Both the position numbers and the translations under genes were made by a program. The notes below the pieces were generated by a model, which was given only the letters and a program-made list of their open reading frames with translations, had not been told where the DNA came from and ran no database searches. From the NCBI GenBank assembly GCA_903907865.1, contig CAIVPR010000078.1:62001-126000 (forward strand): a stretch of 64,000 bases of DNA. The letters run 5' to 3'. Positions 38,851 to 47,840 of this stretch are shown here, piece after piece; within the stretch, counting starts at the first letter, position 1; the number at the start of each line of letters is the position of its first letter. The stretch comes from an uncultured Acidobacteriia bacterium. GTDB lineage: Bacteria > Acidobacteriota > Terriglobia > Bryobacterales > Bryobacteraceae.

Positions 38851-39405
38851 ATGCAAAGAATCGCAGCAGTGAATCCGGCGGAAGCCACGGGAAAGACAAA
38901 GCAGCTTCTGGATGGCGTCCAAGCGAAGTTGGGGATGACGCCCAATCTGATGAAGACGCTGGCGGCGGGACCGGCGGCGTTGGAAGGGTATCTGAATCTC
39001 AGCTCGGCGCTCGGTACGGGCAATCTGGACGCGAAGTTCCGGGAACAGATCGCGCTGACGGTTGCACAGGCGAACTCGTGCGAATACTGCCTCTCGGCAC
39101 ACACGACCATCGGGAAGATGGTGGGATTGAAGCCGGAGGAGATCGCGGCGGGACGGGAAGCGCACTCTGCGGACGCCAAGCGCGACGCCGGGTTGCAGTT
39201 CGTGCAGGCATTGGTGGTGCAGCGCGGTGAGGTCTCCGACGAGGCCGTGGCCGAGGTGAAGGCGGCAGGATACACGGACGGGGATATCGCGGAGATGGTG
39301 GCGAACGTCGCGGTGAACATCTTCACCAACTATTTCAACCATGTGGCGCGGACCGTGGTGGACTTCCCCCGCGTTGCCGTGGCCAGGCAGGCGGTGGCGG
39401 CGTGA
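38851..39405 (+). CDS. AhpD-like carboxymuconolactone decarboxylase family protein
   Basis: I start at the ATG at 38851, giving 184 residues. The family's redox motif is CEYC (77 and 80) with the following SAH (His84), and the surrounding helices [14 protein letters not shown] and [17 protein letters not shown] are typical. AhpD relatives are alkylhydroperoxidases that act with a thiol partner or otherwise handle peroxides. It is the first gene behind the sigma-54 promoter and overlaps the next gene by four bases (GTGA). Confidence 0.9.
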   Translation: MQRIAAVNPAEATGKTKQLLDGVQAKLGMTPNLMKTLAAGPAALEGYLNLSSALGTGNLDAKFREQIALTVAQANSCEYCLSAHTTIGKMVGLKPEEIAAGREAHSADAKRDAGLQFVQALVVQRGEVSDEAVAEVKAAGYTDGDIAEMVANVAVNIFTNYFNHVARTVVDFPRVAVARQAVAA

Positions 39406-39818
39406 CGCCGGCTGGACTGATCGCGCCTCCATTTACCTTGGCGACGGCGACAAGGAAGGTCCAGATGGCCGAAGATGCGTGGAACTCGCGCGACCCTGAA
39501 CGGGTCGCGCTGGCCTACTCGCCGGATTCGGAATGGCGCAACCGGACGGAATTCCTACGCGGACGCGACGCGATCCGGGAATTCCTTCGTCGGAAGTGGG
39601 CCAAGGAATCGGGGTACCGCTTGAAGAAGACGCTGTGGGGCTTCCAAGGGAACCGGATCGCGGTGAGCTTCGAGTACGAGTGGCATGACGGGGCGGGTCA
39701 GTGGTACCGCTCGTACGGCAACGAGTTGTGGGAGTTCGACGACGCTGGGCTGATGCGGAAGCGCCTTGCGAGCATCAATGATGCCGAGATTGGCGCGGAT
39801 GAGCGCCGGATAGTGTAG
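39402..39818 (+). CDS. NTF2-like (DUF1348) protein
   Basis: The 138-residue protein starts with GTG, overlapping the ahpD-like stop. It matches the DUF1348 group of the NTF2/SnoaL fold: [36 protein letters not shown], split here around the NRTEFLRGR motif, and [22 protein letters not shown]. Function is unknown in the family; the small cone-shaped fold usually binds a hydrophobic ligand or catalyses isomerisation. Its place in this operon suggests a redox or detoxification role. Confidence 0.85.
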   Translation: MTPAGLIAPPFTLATATRKVQMAEDAWNSRDPERVALAYSPDSEWRNRTEFLRGRDAIREFLRRKWAKESGYRLKKTLWGFQGNRIAVSFEYEWHDGAGQWYRSYGNELWEFDDAGLMRKRLASINDAEIGADERRIV

Positions 39819-39830
39819 CGGAGGAGCGAG

Positions 39831-40496
39831 ATGTACATCCAGGAGTTGTGGCGGTATCCGGTGAAGTCGATGGCTGGTGAAAGGTTGGAGGGCGCACTTG
39901 TCTCGGAGAACGGGATTGAGGGTGATCGAGTTCTCCAGGTGCAGAACAAGGACGGCCGGACGGTGACTTCGCGGACCTTTCCCGGCTTGCTGGGGCTGCA
40001 CGCGTCGACAGGGGTGGACGGGACGATCTTGGTTGATGGGCGGCAGTGGGACGATCCAGCGGTGCTGGCGGATGTTCAGCACATTGTCGGTCCGGGGGCG
40101 CGGTTGGTGCGGGACGAGAGCGTGGACCGGTTCGACATTCTGCCGCTGCTGGTGGCGACCGACGGCGCGATTGCGGAGTTTGGGCGCGATGTACGGCGGC
40201 TGCGGCCCAATATTGTCGTCGGCGGGGTCGCTGGAATGGAGGAGCGCCAGTGGCAGGGCGGGAGTTTGACGGTCGGTAACGGTGAGGGTTCGGCGGTGGT
40301 GATTGGGATGCATGACCTGCGGGGTCGGTGCATCATGACCACGTTCGATCCGGATACCCTGGGGCATGATCCGGGGGTGTTGCGGGATATCGTGAAGCGG
40401 TTCGGGGGGAAGCTGGCGCTCAATTGCGAGGTGTTGCGGGGTGGCAGCGTTCAAGTTGGGCAGGACGTGGCGGTGTCCATGCGGGATAGCGCTTAG
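39831..40496 (+). CDS. MOSC domain-containing protein
   Basis: The 221-residue protein opens with a MOSC N-terminal beta-barrel segment (MYIQELWRYPVKSMAGERL) and continues VSENGIEGDRVLQVQ, RRLRPNIVVGGVAG and DLRGRCIMTTFDP. The end LALNCEVLRGGSVQVGQDV resembles the YcbX/YiiM group; the conserved Cys is probably in NCEVL. MOSC proteins bind molybdenum cofactor or take part in N-hydroxylated compound reduction (mARC-like). It is the last gene of the sigma-54 operon, 12 bases after the NTF2-like gene. Confidence 0.9.
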   Translation: MYIQELWRYPVKSMAGERLEGALVSENGIEGDRVLQVQNKDGRTVTSRTFPGLLGLHASTGVDGTILVDGRQWDDPAVLADVQHIVGPGARLVRDESVDRFDILPLLVATDGAIAEFGRDVRRLRPNIVVGGVAGMEERQWQGGSLTVGNGEGSAVVIGMHDLRGRCIMTTFDPDTLGHDPGVLRDIVKRFGGKLALNCEVLRGGSVQVGQDVAVSMRDSA

Positions 40497-40508
40497 ACGG
40501 GACCTGCG

Positions 40509-40990
40509 CTAGGAGCTCTGCCGTCCCCACAACCGGGCGTCCCACCGGACGGGTTCCGGTGTACCGGCCTTGATCAGCTGGAAATCCGGATGGACTTGGT
40601 TGATGAGGACATTTCGTTCCCGCTGTGCCACCACGGATGGCACCACTAAAACTGGAGAACGGGCCTCTGCGAGCCACCGGTCACCAAAGTCCATCGCAAT
40701 CGGCGAGTCCGGGAGGTCCCACCCTGGAAGCGTTGCAGGATCAAGGGCTTCAACTGCTACCCCAATGGAATCGAGATCTCGATGCAAGCTTGGCTTCTGG
40801 GACTGCTGCCGGCCGCGTTCACCAATACTTCGAGCAGTGCCCCGGCGAAGCTTTCGGAAGCGTAAATCACCCGGCGTCCCGGAGAATTCCATCTTGCACC
40901 GAAAAGCATCGCACCAGTGCCGTCGAAGATGGGATAGCGCTCGTCCGCGATGCGGAACGCCCGTCGTGGAAATTCAGACCGGAAGGCCAT
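40509..40990 (-). pseudogene. Frameshifted RES-domain toxin
   Basis: From an ATG at 40990, overlapping the Xre antitoxin gene by 17 bases, the frame encodes a RES domain: RRAFRIADERYPIFDGTGA, GARWNSPGRRVIYASES and ALLEVLVNAA. It stops at 40757 after IEISIPLG. Another frame picks up directly as VAVEALDPATLPGWD, VLVVPSVVAQRERNVLINQVHPDF and ends at 40509. The break is in a run of four Gs (40760-40763 on the plus strand as Cs); one extra G would restore the frame. RES toxins destroy NAD+. The gene is either a mutant or this is a sequencing error. Confidence 0.75.
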
Positions 40991-41405
40991 AGAGAATGCG
41001 GGCCATGACCACTTCTGCCTGCCGAGCACCAAGTTCGCTAAGGGCCGCGTCCAAAGGAGTCTTCCCACCGAGTTCCGGGTGCGGAGTGGTCAGGAACCGT
41101 CGAGTCTCGACCGGCTCCTGCCAAACCTCTTCCGCCAACGCGACTACCCGGGCCATTCTTTCCGTCCGCTCGCTCTCAGCCGGGCTTAGGTAAAGTCCAC
41201 GGCGTTTGAATGTTGCCTCGGGAACGACCCGGTACATCAAAGCGCGTTGGTCTGCGGCGCGAGGGAAGACGTGGCGCGCAACATTTTCCAGAGCAATCTT
41301 CGGCAATCCCCGCTCGACCGTGTTGGCAAGCTCCAGAAGAGTCACGGACGGTCCGCCCAGGACGTCCGGTCCGCCCAAGATGTCTCCAACATGTCTTGGC
41401 TGCAC
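40974..41405 (-). CDS. Xre/MbcA/ParS-type antitoxin
   Basis: The 143-residue protein starts with GTG, six bases after a TACTAT hexamer (41412-41417, minus strand). It has the DUF2384 C-terminal part ERTERMARVVALAEEVWQEPVETRRFL, then PHPELGGKTPLDAALSELGARQAEVVMARILYGLPV, the typical antitoxin toxin-binding end, read here in two parts. The N-terminal half holds an Xre-like helix-turn-helix (LLELANTVERGLP). It represses its own promoter in related systems. The toxin that it would neutralise is frameshifted. Confidence 0.85.
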   Translation of the reverse strand: MQPRHVGDILGGPDVLGGPSVTLLELANTVERGLPKIALENVARHVFPRAADQRALMYRVVPEATFKRRGLYLSPAESERTERMARVVALAEEVWQEPVETRRFLTTPHPELGGKTPLDAALSELGARQAEVVMARILYGLPV

Positions 41406-41491
41406 GTCTCGATAGTATCATCTGGCAGCAACACCAAGTGACCGGGTCGGAGCCCGAACCGCGCGGGCTCCGACGTCTGACGATACAGCCA

Positions 41492-42157
41492 CTACTTACG
41501 GCGGAGCTTTGCGAAACCGACAACAGCCGGGATTCCCCCGAACAGGAGGAACATGCTAGTCGGTTCCGGTGCCGCGTTGGAGACTTCGGTGAGGGTGACG
41601 TTGTCGAAGTAGCCGTCGTGCGTGGTGTCGGTCTGGTTGATGTCGATGGCCAATGAATTCCCCACGGCGAACGCGTTGAATGTGTCGGAGGTATCAAAGG
41701 TGAAGGAGGCCAGGCCAAAAGTTCCGGGTGCAATTGTCGGGACGGACTGCGTGCTGTGCAGGAACACGCCGCCAGCAATCAGGAATGCGCTGAAGCTGTA
41801 CGCCGTGCCGCCGGTAGGAATACCCACGTCAAAGCTGAGGGTGTAGGTCGAGTTGGCGTCGACCGTGACGCTGAGGGACTGGAAGATGTTGCTGCCGCTC
41901 AGGCCGCCACCGAGGGTCGCGATCTTGGTGCCGTTGGGAGCGCCGCCGGGGAACTGGCCGGAATCCGGGGCGGCGTTGGCGGCGGAACCCTGGGTGATGG
42001 TCCAATTGCCGCCGCTGAGGAAGGCGAAGGTCCCGGTTGCCTCAAAGCTCGGGTCCGTGATTGCGATATTGCCTGCCATGGCGATCGCCTGCGATGCCAC
42101 GGCAATGGCGGCTACGCGCGCCCAAGCGCCGAGCCGTGATCTTGTCAGTGTTTTCAT
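41492..42157 (-). CDS. PEP-CTERM protein
   Basis: I start at the ATG at 42157, giving a 221-residue protein with a signal region (RLGAWARVAAIAVASQAIAMA). A jelly-roll-like domain follows (ITDPSFEATGTFAFLSGGN, NIFQSLSVTVDANSTYTLSFD), and the tail has the PEP-CTERM tag PEPTSMFLLFGGIPAVVGFA with RRK. The N-terminal domain pattern (NAPDSGQFPGGAPNGT-like) is common in this group and may bind carbohydrate. It is 97 bases downstream of the orphan ParA gene. Confidence 0.85.
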   Translation of the reverse strand: MKTLTRSRLGAWARVAAIAVASQAIAMAGNIAITDPSFEATGTFAFLSGGNWTITQGSAANAAPDSGQFPGGAPNGTKIATLGGGLSGSNIFQSLSVTVDANSTYTLSFDVGIPTGGTAYSFSAFLIAGGVFLHSTQSVPTIAPGTFGLASFTFDTSDTFNAFAVGNSLAIDINQTDTTHDGYFDNVTLTEVSNAAPEPTSMFLLFGGIPAVVGFAKLRRK

Positions 42158-42254
42158 GTTTGTCCTTGTACCGATGGGTTGCCTGCTGAGGGTACCCGGT
42201 ATGGACGGCGCAAAAGACGGACTGGAAAGTTCCAAAAAACTGGGAAGAAACCGG

Positions 42255-42902
42255 TCAATCCTTTTCAAGGATACGGACAACCGCCCGCGCCAGCTCCTGG
42301 AACTCCAAGTGCGCCGCTGAGCCGGGGGCGAATTCGCCGATCGTGAGGCCTTTGTCGATAGCCTCGGCTAGCGCCACACGCTGGGCAATGCCGGGGAGGA
42401 CCTTCTTGCCCATCGATTCAAGTTCGGGCACGAGCGCACGGCCGAGCACCGTGCTGGCCACCAGCTTGGAAGGCACGAAACGGACGCGGGGGCGCTTCGA
42501 TTTGCGTTCGGCACGGACCTTCAGGGCCAGAGCCAAGGCGTCCTTGAGCGCGAGAAGGTCGAGACGCGAGGGGCCGCAGGGGAGCAGCGCGAGGTCGGCG
42601 GCCATCATGGCAGCCTTGGCGGTTTCGGGGGCTCCGGGCGGGGTGTCGATCACGATTAGATCGACCGATTTAGCGCGCTTGACGGCGGATACGATGTCCC
42701 CGGGGTCGCCGTCCTCAATCTTGCGGACGATTTTCGAAAGCATGCCGTCTCCCAGGGAGGCCCAGGCGACAAGGCTGTGCTGCGGATCGGCGTCGAGGAG
42801 CAGAACGGACTTGCCCATCGTCACGAACTCGGCCGCAAGATTCCCGGCAATGGTGGACTTGCCGATGCCACCCTTGCGACCGACGACCGCGATGACGTGC
42901 AT
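42255..42902 (-). CDS. Orphan ParA-family ATPase
   Basis: The 215-residue protein has the deviant Walker A KGGIGKST (10-17), LLLDADPQHSLVAW and DLIVIDTPPGAPETAKAAMMAADLALLPCGPS (in parts). The compact length resembles ParF/VirC1/MipZ-like positioning ATPases. It lacks a parB partner, unlike the parAB pair at 19594-21286. It faces the carboxylase gene; the -10-like GATAAT just before the start overlaps a TATCCT on the other strand. Cargo is unknown. Confidence 0.85.
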   Translation of the reverse strand: MHVIAVVGRKGGIGKSTIAGNLAAEFVTMGKSVLLLDADPQHSLVAWASLGDGMLSKIVRKIEDGDPGDIVSAVKRAKSVDLIVIDTPPGAPETAKAAMMAADLALLPCGPSRLDLLALKDALALALKVRAERKSKRPRVRFVPSKLVASTVLGRALVPELESMGKKVLPGIAQRVALAEAIDKGLTIGEFAPGSAAHLEFQELARAVVRILEKD

Positions 42903-42925
42903 GCGTCCATTATCCTTGATGATTC

Positions 42926-44461
42926 ATGAACAGATTGGAAGAACTTCGTCGCCGCCATGCTGCCGCCGAGGACGGGGGCGGTCTGGAGCGCAGGGAGCGC
43001 CAGCACCGCGAGGGAAAGTTGGCAGTCCGCGAACGGATTGAGCTGCTGCTGGACGAGGGGTCGTTCGAGGAACTGGACAAGCTGGTGCAGCATCGGTGCC
43101 GCGATTTCGGCATGGACGGGCAGACGATACCGGGCGACGGGCTGGTGACGGGCCATGGGCGGATCAACGGTCGGCTGACGTACGTGTTCGCGCAGGATTT
43201 CACGGTGTTCGGTGGATCGCTGTCGGAGACCAACGCGCGGAAGATCTGCAAGGTGATGGATTTGGCGCTGAAGGTGGGCGCGCCGGTGATCGGGCTGAAC
43301 GATTCGGGGGGGGCGCGGATACAAGAGGGCGTGCTGTCGCTGGGCGGGTACGCGGACATCTTCCTCCGGAACACCCTGTCGAGTGGCGTGGTGCCGCAAA
43401 TATCGGCGATCATGGGGCCGTGCGCGGGCGGAGCGGTGTATTCCCCCGCGATCACCGACTTCACGTTCATGGTGGCGGATACGAGCTACATGTTCGTGAC
43501 CGGGCCGGATGTGCTGAAGACCGTGACGCACGAGGAGGTCACCAAGGAGGAACTGGGCGGGCCGATGACCCACAACGCGACGAGCGGCGTGGGGCATTTC
43601 ATCGCGGCGGACGACGCCGATTGCGTGCGGATGATCCGGGAGCTGATGGGGTTCCTGCCGCAGAACAACCGCGAGGACCCTCCGCGTCGGGTTTGCGAGG
43701 ATCCGGTGGATCGGGCCGATCCCGAGCTCGACAAGATTGTGCCAGCGGAGTCAAACCAGCCCTACGACATGAAGGACGTGATCCGGCGGGTGGTGGACGA
43801 CGCGGATTTCTTCGAGGTGCACGAGCATTTTGCGCGCAACATCGTGGTGGGATTTGCGCGGATCGACGGGCGGCCGGTGGGGATCGTGGGCAACCAACCG
43901 GCGTTCCTTGCGGGGTGCCTGGATATCGATTCATCCGTGAAGGGGGCGCGGTTCGTGCGCTTCTGTGACGCGTTCAACATCCCGATCATCACGTTCGAGG
44001 ACGTGCCGGGCTTTCTGCCGGGGACCGCGCAGGAATTCGGCGGGATCATCCGGCACGGGGCGAAGCTGCTCTACGCCTACGCCGAGGCGACGGTGCCGAA
44101 AATCACAGTGATCACGCGCAAGGCGTACGGCGGGGCGTATTGCGTGATGGGGTCGAAGCATCTGCGGACGGACGTGAACTTGGCGTGGCCGAGCGCGGAG
44201 ATCGCGGTGATGGGGGCCGAGGGGGCGGTCAATATCGTGTACCGGCGGGAACTGGCGGGGGCCGGTCCCGAGGCGCGAGTCGCGAAGGTGGCGGAGTTCA
44301 ACGAGCGATTCGCCAGTCCGTTCGTGGCGGCGGAGCACGGGTTTATTGACGACGTGATCGAGCCGAGGGAGACGCGGCCGCGGCTGGCGCGGGCGCTGCG
44401 GATGCTGGAGACGAAGGTGGACACCACGCCGAAGCGGAAGCACGGGAATATCCCGTTGTAG
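42926..44461 (+). CDS. Acyl-CoA carboxylase, carboxyltransferase beta subunit (PccB-like)
   Basis: The 511-residue protein matches propionyl/methylcrotonyl/acetyl-CoA carboxylase beta subunits: [11 protein letters not shown], the first oxyanion loop [40 protein letters not shown] and the second loop [14 protein letters not shown] with the decarboxylation hydrophobic pocket. It transfers carboxyl from biotin to an acyl-CoA. The biotin carboxylase subunit is not in the window. A TATCCT hexamer sits nine bases before the start. Confidence 0.93.
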   Translation: MNRLEELRRRHAAAEDGGGLERRERQHREGKLAVRERIELLLDEGSFEELDKLVQHRCRDFGMDGQTIPGDGLVTGHGRINGRLTYVFAQDFTVFGGSLSETNARKICKVMDLALKVGAPVIGLNDSGGARIQEGVLSLGGYADIFLRNTLSSGVVPQISAIMGPCAGGAVYSPAITDFTFMVADTSYMFVTGPDVLKTVTHEEVTKEELGGPMTHNATSGVGHFIAADDADCVRMIRELMGFLPQNNREDPPRRVCEDPVDRADPELDKIVPAESNQPYDMKDVIRRVVDDADFFEVHEHFARNIVVGFARIDGRPVGIVGNQPAFLAGCLDIDSSVKGARFVRFCDAFNIPIITFEDVPGFLPGTAQEFGGIIRHGAKLLYAYAEATVPKITVITRKAYGGAYCVMGSKHLRTDVNLAWPSAEIAVMGAEGAVNIVYRRELAGAGPEARVAKVAEFNERFASPFVAAEHGFIDDVIEPRETRPRLARALRMLETKVDTTPKRKHGNIPL

Positions 44462-44492
44462 GACCGGTCAACCTAGAAACTGATCGAACAAA

Positions 44493-44517
44493 ACACTCCT
44501 TCGCGGTTGTGGCTCGG
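44493..44517 (+). repeat. Direct repeat, left copy, bounding the glycan cassette
   Basis: The 25 bases contain ACACTCC and GCGGTTGTGGCTCGG. They match 47780-47804 at 23 of 25 positions in the same orientation. Each copy lies just beyond the 3' end of a GT4 gene. Confidence 0.8.
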
Positions 44518-44531
44518 TAACATTTCTGGGT

Positions 44532-45698
44532 TCATGACTTGGCGGCGTTGACGGTGTCGCGGACCATCTCGAACGACTTCTCGGCCCAGACGCGTTCCGT
44601 AAGTTCCTCGTGCGCGCGACGGTAGCCCTCGTCCCCCATCCGCTTGCGGAGTTGCTCGTCACCAAGCATGATGCGGAGCTTTGCAGCCAAAGCCTTGGCG
44701 TCGCCCGAAGGAATCAGGAATCCGTTTTCGCCATCGCGTACCAGATGCGGTATTCCACCTACGTCCGAGGCAATCACCGGGACGCCGGCCGCCATAGCCT
44801 CGATTAGGACGCGGGGAAGCCCCTCGCAACGGCTTGGAAGGACGAACACCGTCGCTTGGGCGATCAACTGCATGGCTTCGAGGTGGGTGACAGCCTTGAG
44901 GATCTCGATCCGATCCTTCACGGAGGCGGCCTTGTCCATAGGGACTCCGCCATAGGAGTACCCCAGCATCTTCAAGCGGACGCCGGGGAATTCCGGGGCA
45001 ATCTCGGCGAAGGCTTGGAGAAGAAGGTCGACGCCCTTTAGGTACCAGGGGGTCCCGACCAGGAGTACGAAGGGCTCCTCCGAGGGTCCTGGCCGTTCCT
45101 TGATCCTGGACACGGGAACGAAATCATGGAAGACGGATACGGGCACGTTCTTGAGCCAGGAGTAACCGGCCAACTGGTCGCGGGAAAGAAGGTGGAATCG
45201 GTCCGCGAAGAAGCCCGAAGCGTGAAGGCAAAAATCGGAGAACAGGTGGCTGAGGCGTTTGCCGAAGCTGATGCTTGGGGCGTCCGTCAAGTGTACGAGC
45301 TGCGGGGAAGTCATGATCTCGACAACCAGCTTTGAGCCCGTAAGCATCTTGAGCAGGGAAGCCATGGCCGCTCCCATTTGGTGCGAGTAGACCACGATGC
45401 AGTCGTACTTGTGTTGCCGGTTCAGCTCCAGGCCTTTGTGAAGGTAGAACCGCCAGAGTTCGAATTGACGGCGGAGGCCGGAGTACTTCCATCCGAGGAA
45501 CCAGTGGTACCGGAATCTGCCACGTGTCATCGCGGGGTAGGTACCGGGGCCGAAATGCCCTTCCAATTTCTCCGGGGTGTCAGTCCAGATCGGCTGGAGG
45601 ACGTCACCTTCGAGGAACTCGGAAAGTAGGCCGAACCTGTCCGCCTCCACGTCCAAGGGAGGGGGCACATAGGTCGCCAAGAGATATAAGACTCTCAT
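44532..45698 (-). CDS. Glycosyltransferase family 4
   Basis: The 388-residue protein has the GT-B fold: N-terminal VLYLLATYVPPPLDVEADRF, CIVVYSHQMGAAMASLL, and the C-terminal nucleotide-sugar site EAMAAGVPVIASDVGGIPHLV. It shares many positions with the plus-strand paralog at 46619, for example the FGPGTYP and YHWFLGWKYSGLRR region, so the two are a divergent duplicate pair. It probably adds sugars to a cell-surface glycan. The sequence beginning MRVLYLLATYVPPP is conserved in both. Confidence 0.9.
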   Translation of the reverse strand: MRVLYLLATYVPPPLDVEADRFGLLSEFLEGDVLQPIWTDTPEKLEGHFGPGTYPAMTRGRFRYHWFLGWKYSGLRRQFELWRFYLHKGLELNRQHKYDCIVVYSHQMGAAMASLLKMLTGSKLVVEIMTSPQLVHLTDAPSISFGKRLSHLFSDFCLHASGFFADRFHLLSRDQLAGYSWLKNVPVSVFHDFVPVSRIKERPGPSEEPFVLLVGTPWYLKGVDLLLQAFAEIAPEFPGVRLKMLGYSYGGVPMDKAASVKDRIEILKAVTHLEAMQLIAQATVFVLPSRCEGLPRVLIEAMAAGVPVIASDVGGIPHLVRDGENGFLIPSGDAKALAAKLRIMLGDEQLRKRMGDEGYRRAHEELTERVWAEKSFEMVRDTVNAAKS

Positions 45699-45854
45699 TT
45701 CATTGACACAATGCGAGCCTCACAGCCCAAGCACGCTTCATCATAGCACTCGCCCGCAAGCCAGATTCCGCCGCAAAAAGTGGGCGGGACGCGACGAAAT
45801 AATGCGGGATGGGGCCGGGTTTCCGCAATTCGGCCACGGTGTACAATAGGAGCC

Positions 45855-46559
45855 GTGGCGGAAGTTCGAGAGGAAAACATCTACACGGACGGAAGCTATG
45901 CGTCCCTGACGGGAAGCACATGGCACCTGGAGGATTCGCCTTTCAAGGCGGATGCCATTCGGAAAATGCTGGCGCGACACCCGAATTTCGCACCCAAGAC
46001 GGTATGCGAGATTGGTTGCGGAGCCGGGGGCATCCTGCGGGAACTCCAGAAGACGATGCCGGCCGGCAACTCGTTCACGGGATATGAGATCAGCCCCCAG
46101 GCCCACGCGATGAGTCTGCAGTTCGCCAACCCCAACCTCAAATTCGTTCTAGGTAGCGCGTTCGAGGATTCGGAACAGTACGACTTGGCTCTTGTGATGG
46201 ACGTGATCGAGCACGTGGAAGACTGTTTCGCCTTCCTGCGGCAGACCCGGGCCAAGGCGCGCCGCACAATCCTGCACATTCCACTGGACGCCCACGCGAG
46301 CGCCATCCTACGGGGCCGGAACGCTTGGGACGACGTGGGCCACATCCATATCTTCACAATCGAGACCGCTTTGAAGACCTTGGAACACTCCGGCTACCGG
46401 ATCCACGATTGGTTCTTGACGGAGGGAGCGATCACGGTCGAGACCGCCAACAGGGGGACACGGCTGGCCAACTTGCTACGGCGTCCACTGTCGAAGCTGG
46501 ATCCCAAGCTGTCGGCCCGGTTCCTGGGTGGCAACTCGATTCTGATCTTTGCTGAGTAG
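45855..46559 (+). CDS. SAM-dependent methyltransferase (class I)
   Basis: I start at the GTG at 45855, preceded by AGGAG and by TACAAT (45842-45847). The 234-residue protein has motif I VCEIGCGAGGILREL, GYEISPQAH and the DVIEHVEDC helix. An insertion and C-terminal part (DDVGHIHIFTIETALKTL) complete the Methyltransf_23-like pattern. It lies between two GT4 genes and may methylate the glycan they build. The same gene order also places it in the repeat-bounded cassette. Confidence 0.88.
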   Translation: MAEVREENIYTDGSYASLTGSTWHLEDSPFKADAIRKMLARHPNFAPKTVCEIGCGAGGILRELQKTMPAGNSFTGYEISPQAHAMSLQFANPNLKFVLGSAFEDSEQYDLALVMDVIEHVEDCFAFLRQTRAKARRTILHIPLDAHASAILRGRNAWDDVGHIHIFTIETALKTLEHSGYRIHDWFLTEGAITVETANRGTRLANLLRRPLSKLDPKLSARFLGGNSILIFAE

Positions 46560-46618
46560 CGCGCAGCCCTGCAAACGCTTGCCGGACGTGGTCGAAGCGT
46601 GCTCTTCCACTTAAGTCG

Positions 46619-47776
46619 ATGAGAATCCTATACGTCCACGCGACCTACGTGCCTCCTCCCATCAAAAGGGAAGAGGACCGGTTCTACCTGCTGTCGCGGC
46701 GGCTGGAGGGGGAAATTCTGCAACCGATCTGGGCATCCACGGCTGCGGAAATGGACGTCTACTTCGGGCCAGGTTCCTATCCAACCCGCACCTGCGGACG
46801 ATTCCGGTACCATTGGTTCCTCGGTTGGCAATACACAGGGTTGCGTCGAAAGCTGGAACTACTGCGCTTCTACATCTCCAAGGGCTTGGAAGTTCACCGG
46901 GAGAGACCCATCGATTGCATCGTGGTGTATTCCCATCAGCTTTCCGCAGTGATGGCGGCAGTTCTGAAGTTCCTGACCGGGTCCAGACTGGTGGTGGAAA
47001 TCGCGACCAGCCCTGAAAACGTACATTTGGTGAACCGGCCAAAGCCGAGCCTCGGGGACCGGCTGAAGCATTTCTACTCCGACCTGACGCTGCATATCGC
47101 CGTCTTCGCAGCAGACCGGCTGCATCTGCTGTCGCCGCGTCAAATGGCGCCGTACCCGCTTCTGAGGAAGGTGCCAGCATCGGTCTTCCATGAGTTCGTC
47201 CGGGTGAGCGCCGCGCAACAAGACGGGGCCGAGGTGCGGTCGCCCTACATCCTGTTTGTCGGACAGCCGTGGTACGCGAAGGGCGTCGACCTGCTGGTGG
47301 AGGCCTTTCTCAAGCTATCGAAGGATTATCCGGAGGTCCGACTCAAGCTCCTCGGGCATCTACCGGAACACACGGCGGACCCGAGAGTGGCGCCTTGCGA
47401 TCGCATTGAGGTTTTGGGTGCCTTGCCGAATCTCCGAGCACTGGAAACAATCAGCGGTGCGGCGGTCTTGGTGCTGCCGAGCAGGTGCGAAGGGATGGGC
47501 CGAGTGCTGATCGAGGCGATGGCTGCCGGCGTGCCCGTGATTGGGGCTGACGTGGGTGGCATACCCCACATGATCCGGGAAGGGGTGAACGGCTTCACGT
47601 TTCCGACCGGCAAGGCGGACGCTTTGGAAGCACGGCTGCGCCAAGTGTTGGGCGATCCGGAACTGGCCGCACGATTGGGATCCGAGGGCATGCGGATGGC
47701 GCGGGAGGAGTTCAATGAAGGTGTTTGGGTGGATGCTTTCGCGGATATGGTGGAGGCCGCGGTCGGGCCAGGCTAG
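46619..47776 (+). CDS. Glycosyltransferase family 4, paralog
   Basis: The 385-residue protein mirrors the minus-strand glycosyltransferase: RILYVHATYVPPPIKREEDRF, FGPGSYPTRTCGRFRYHWFLGWQ and the donor-site EAMAAGVPVIGADVGGIPHMI. The two enzymes differ in the middle acceptor region, so they likely act on different positions. It lies 59 bases after the methyltransferase gene. Confidence 0.9.
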   Translation: MRILYVHATYVPPPIKREEDRFYLLSRRLEGEILQPIWASTAAEMDVYFGPGSYPTRTCGRFRYHWFLGWQYTGLRRKLELLRFYISKGLEVHRERPIDCIVVYSHQLSAVMAAVLKFLTGSRLVVEIATSPENVHLVNRPKPSLGDRLKHFYSDLTLHIAVFAADRLHLLSPRQMAPYPLLRKVPASVFHEFVRVSAAQQDGAEVRSPYILFVGQPWYAKGVDLLVEAFLKLSKDYPEVRLKLLGHLPEHTADPRVAPCDRIEVLGALPNLRALETISGAAVLVLPSRCEGMGRVLIEAMAAGVPVIGADVGGIPHMIREGVNGFTFPTGKADALEARLRQVLGDPELAARLGSEGMRMAREEFNEGVWVDAFADMVEAAVGPG

Positions 47777-47779
47777 TGG

Positions 47780-47804
47780 ACACTCCCTTGCGGTTGTGGC
47801 TCGG
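47780..47804 (+). repeat. Direct repeat, right copy, bounding the glycan cassette
   Basis: Matches 44493-44517 at 23 of 25 positions in the same orientation. It starts three bases after the stop of the second GT4 gene. Confidence 0.8.
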
Positions 47805-47840
47805 AAACCATACTGATTCTGCGGAGCCGCGACGCGCCCC

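Noticed and set aside
44493-47804. Composite transposon
   Set aside because: Direct repeats bound the cassette, but no transposase and no inverted ends are visible.
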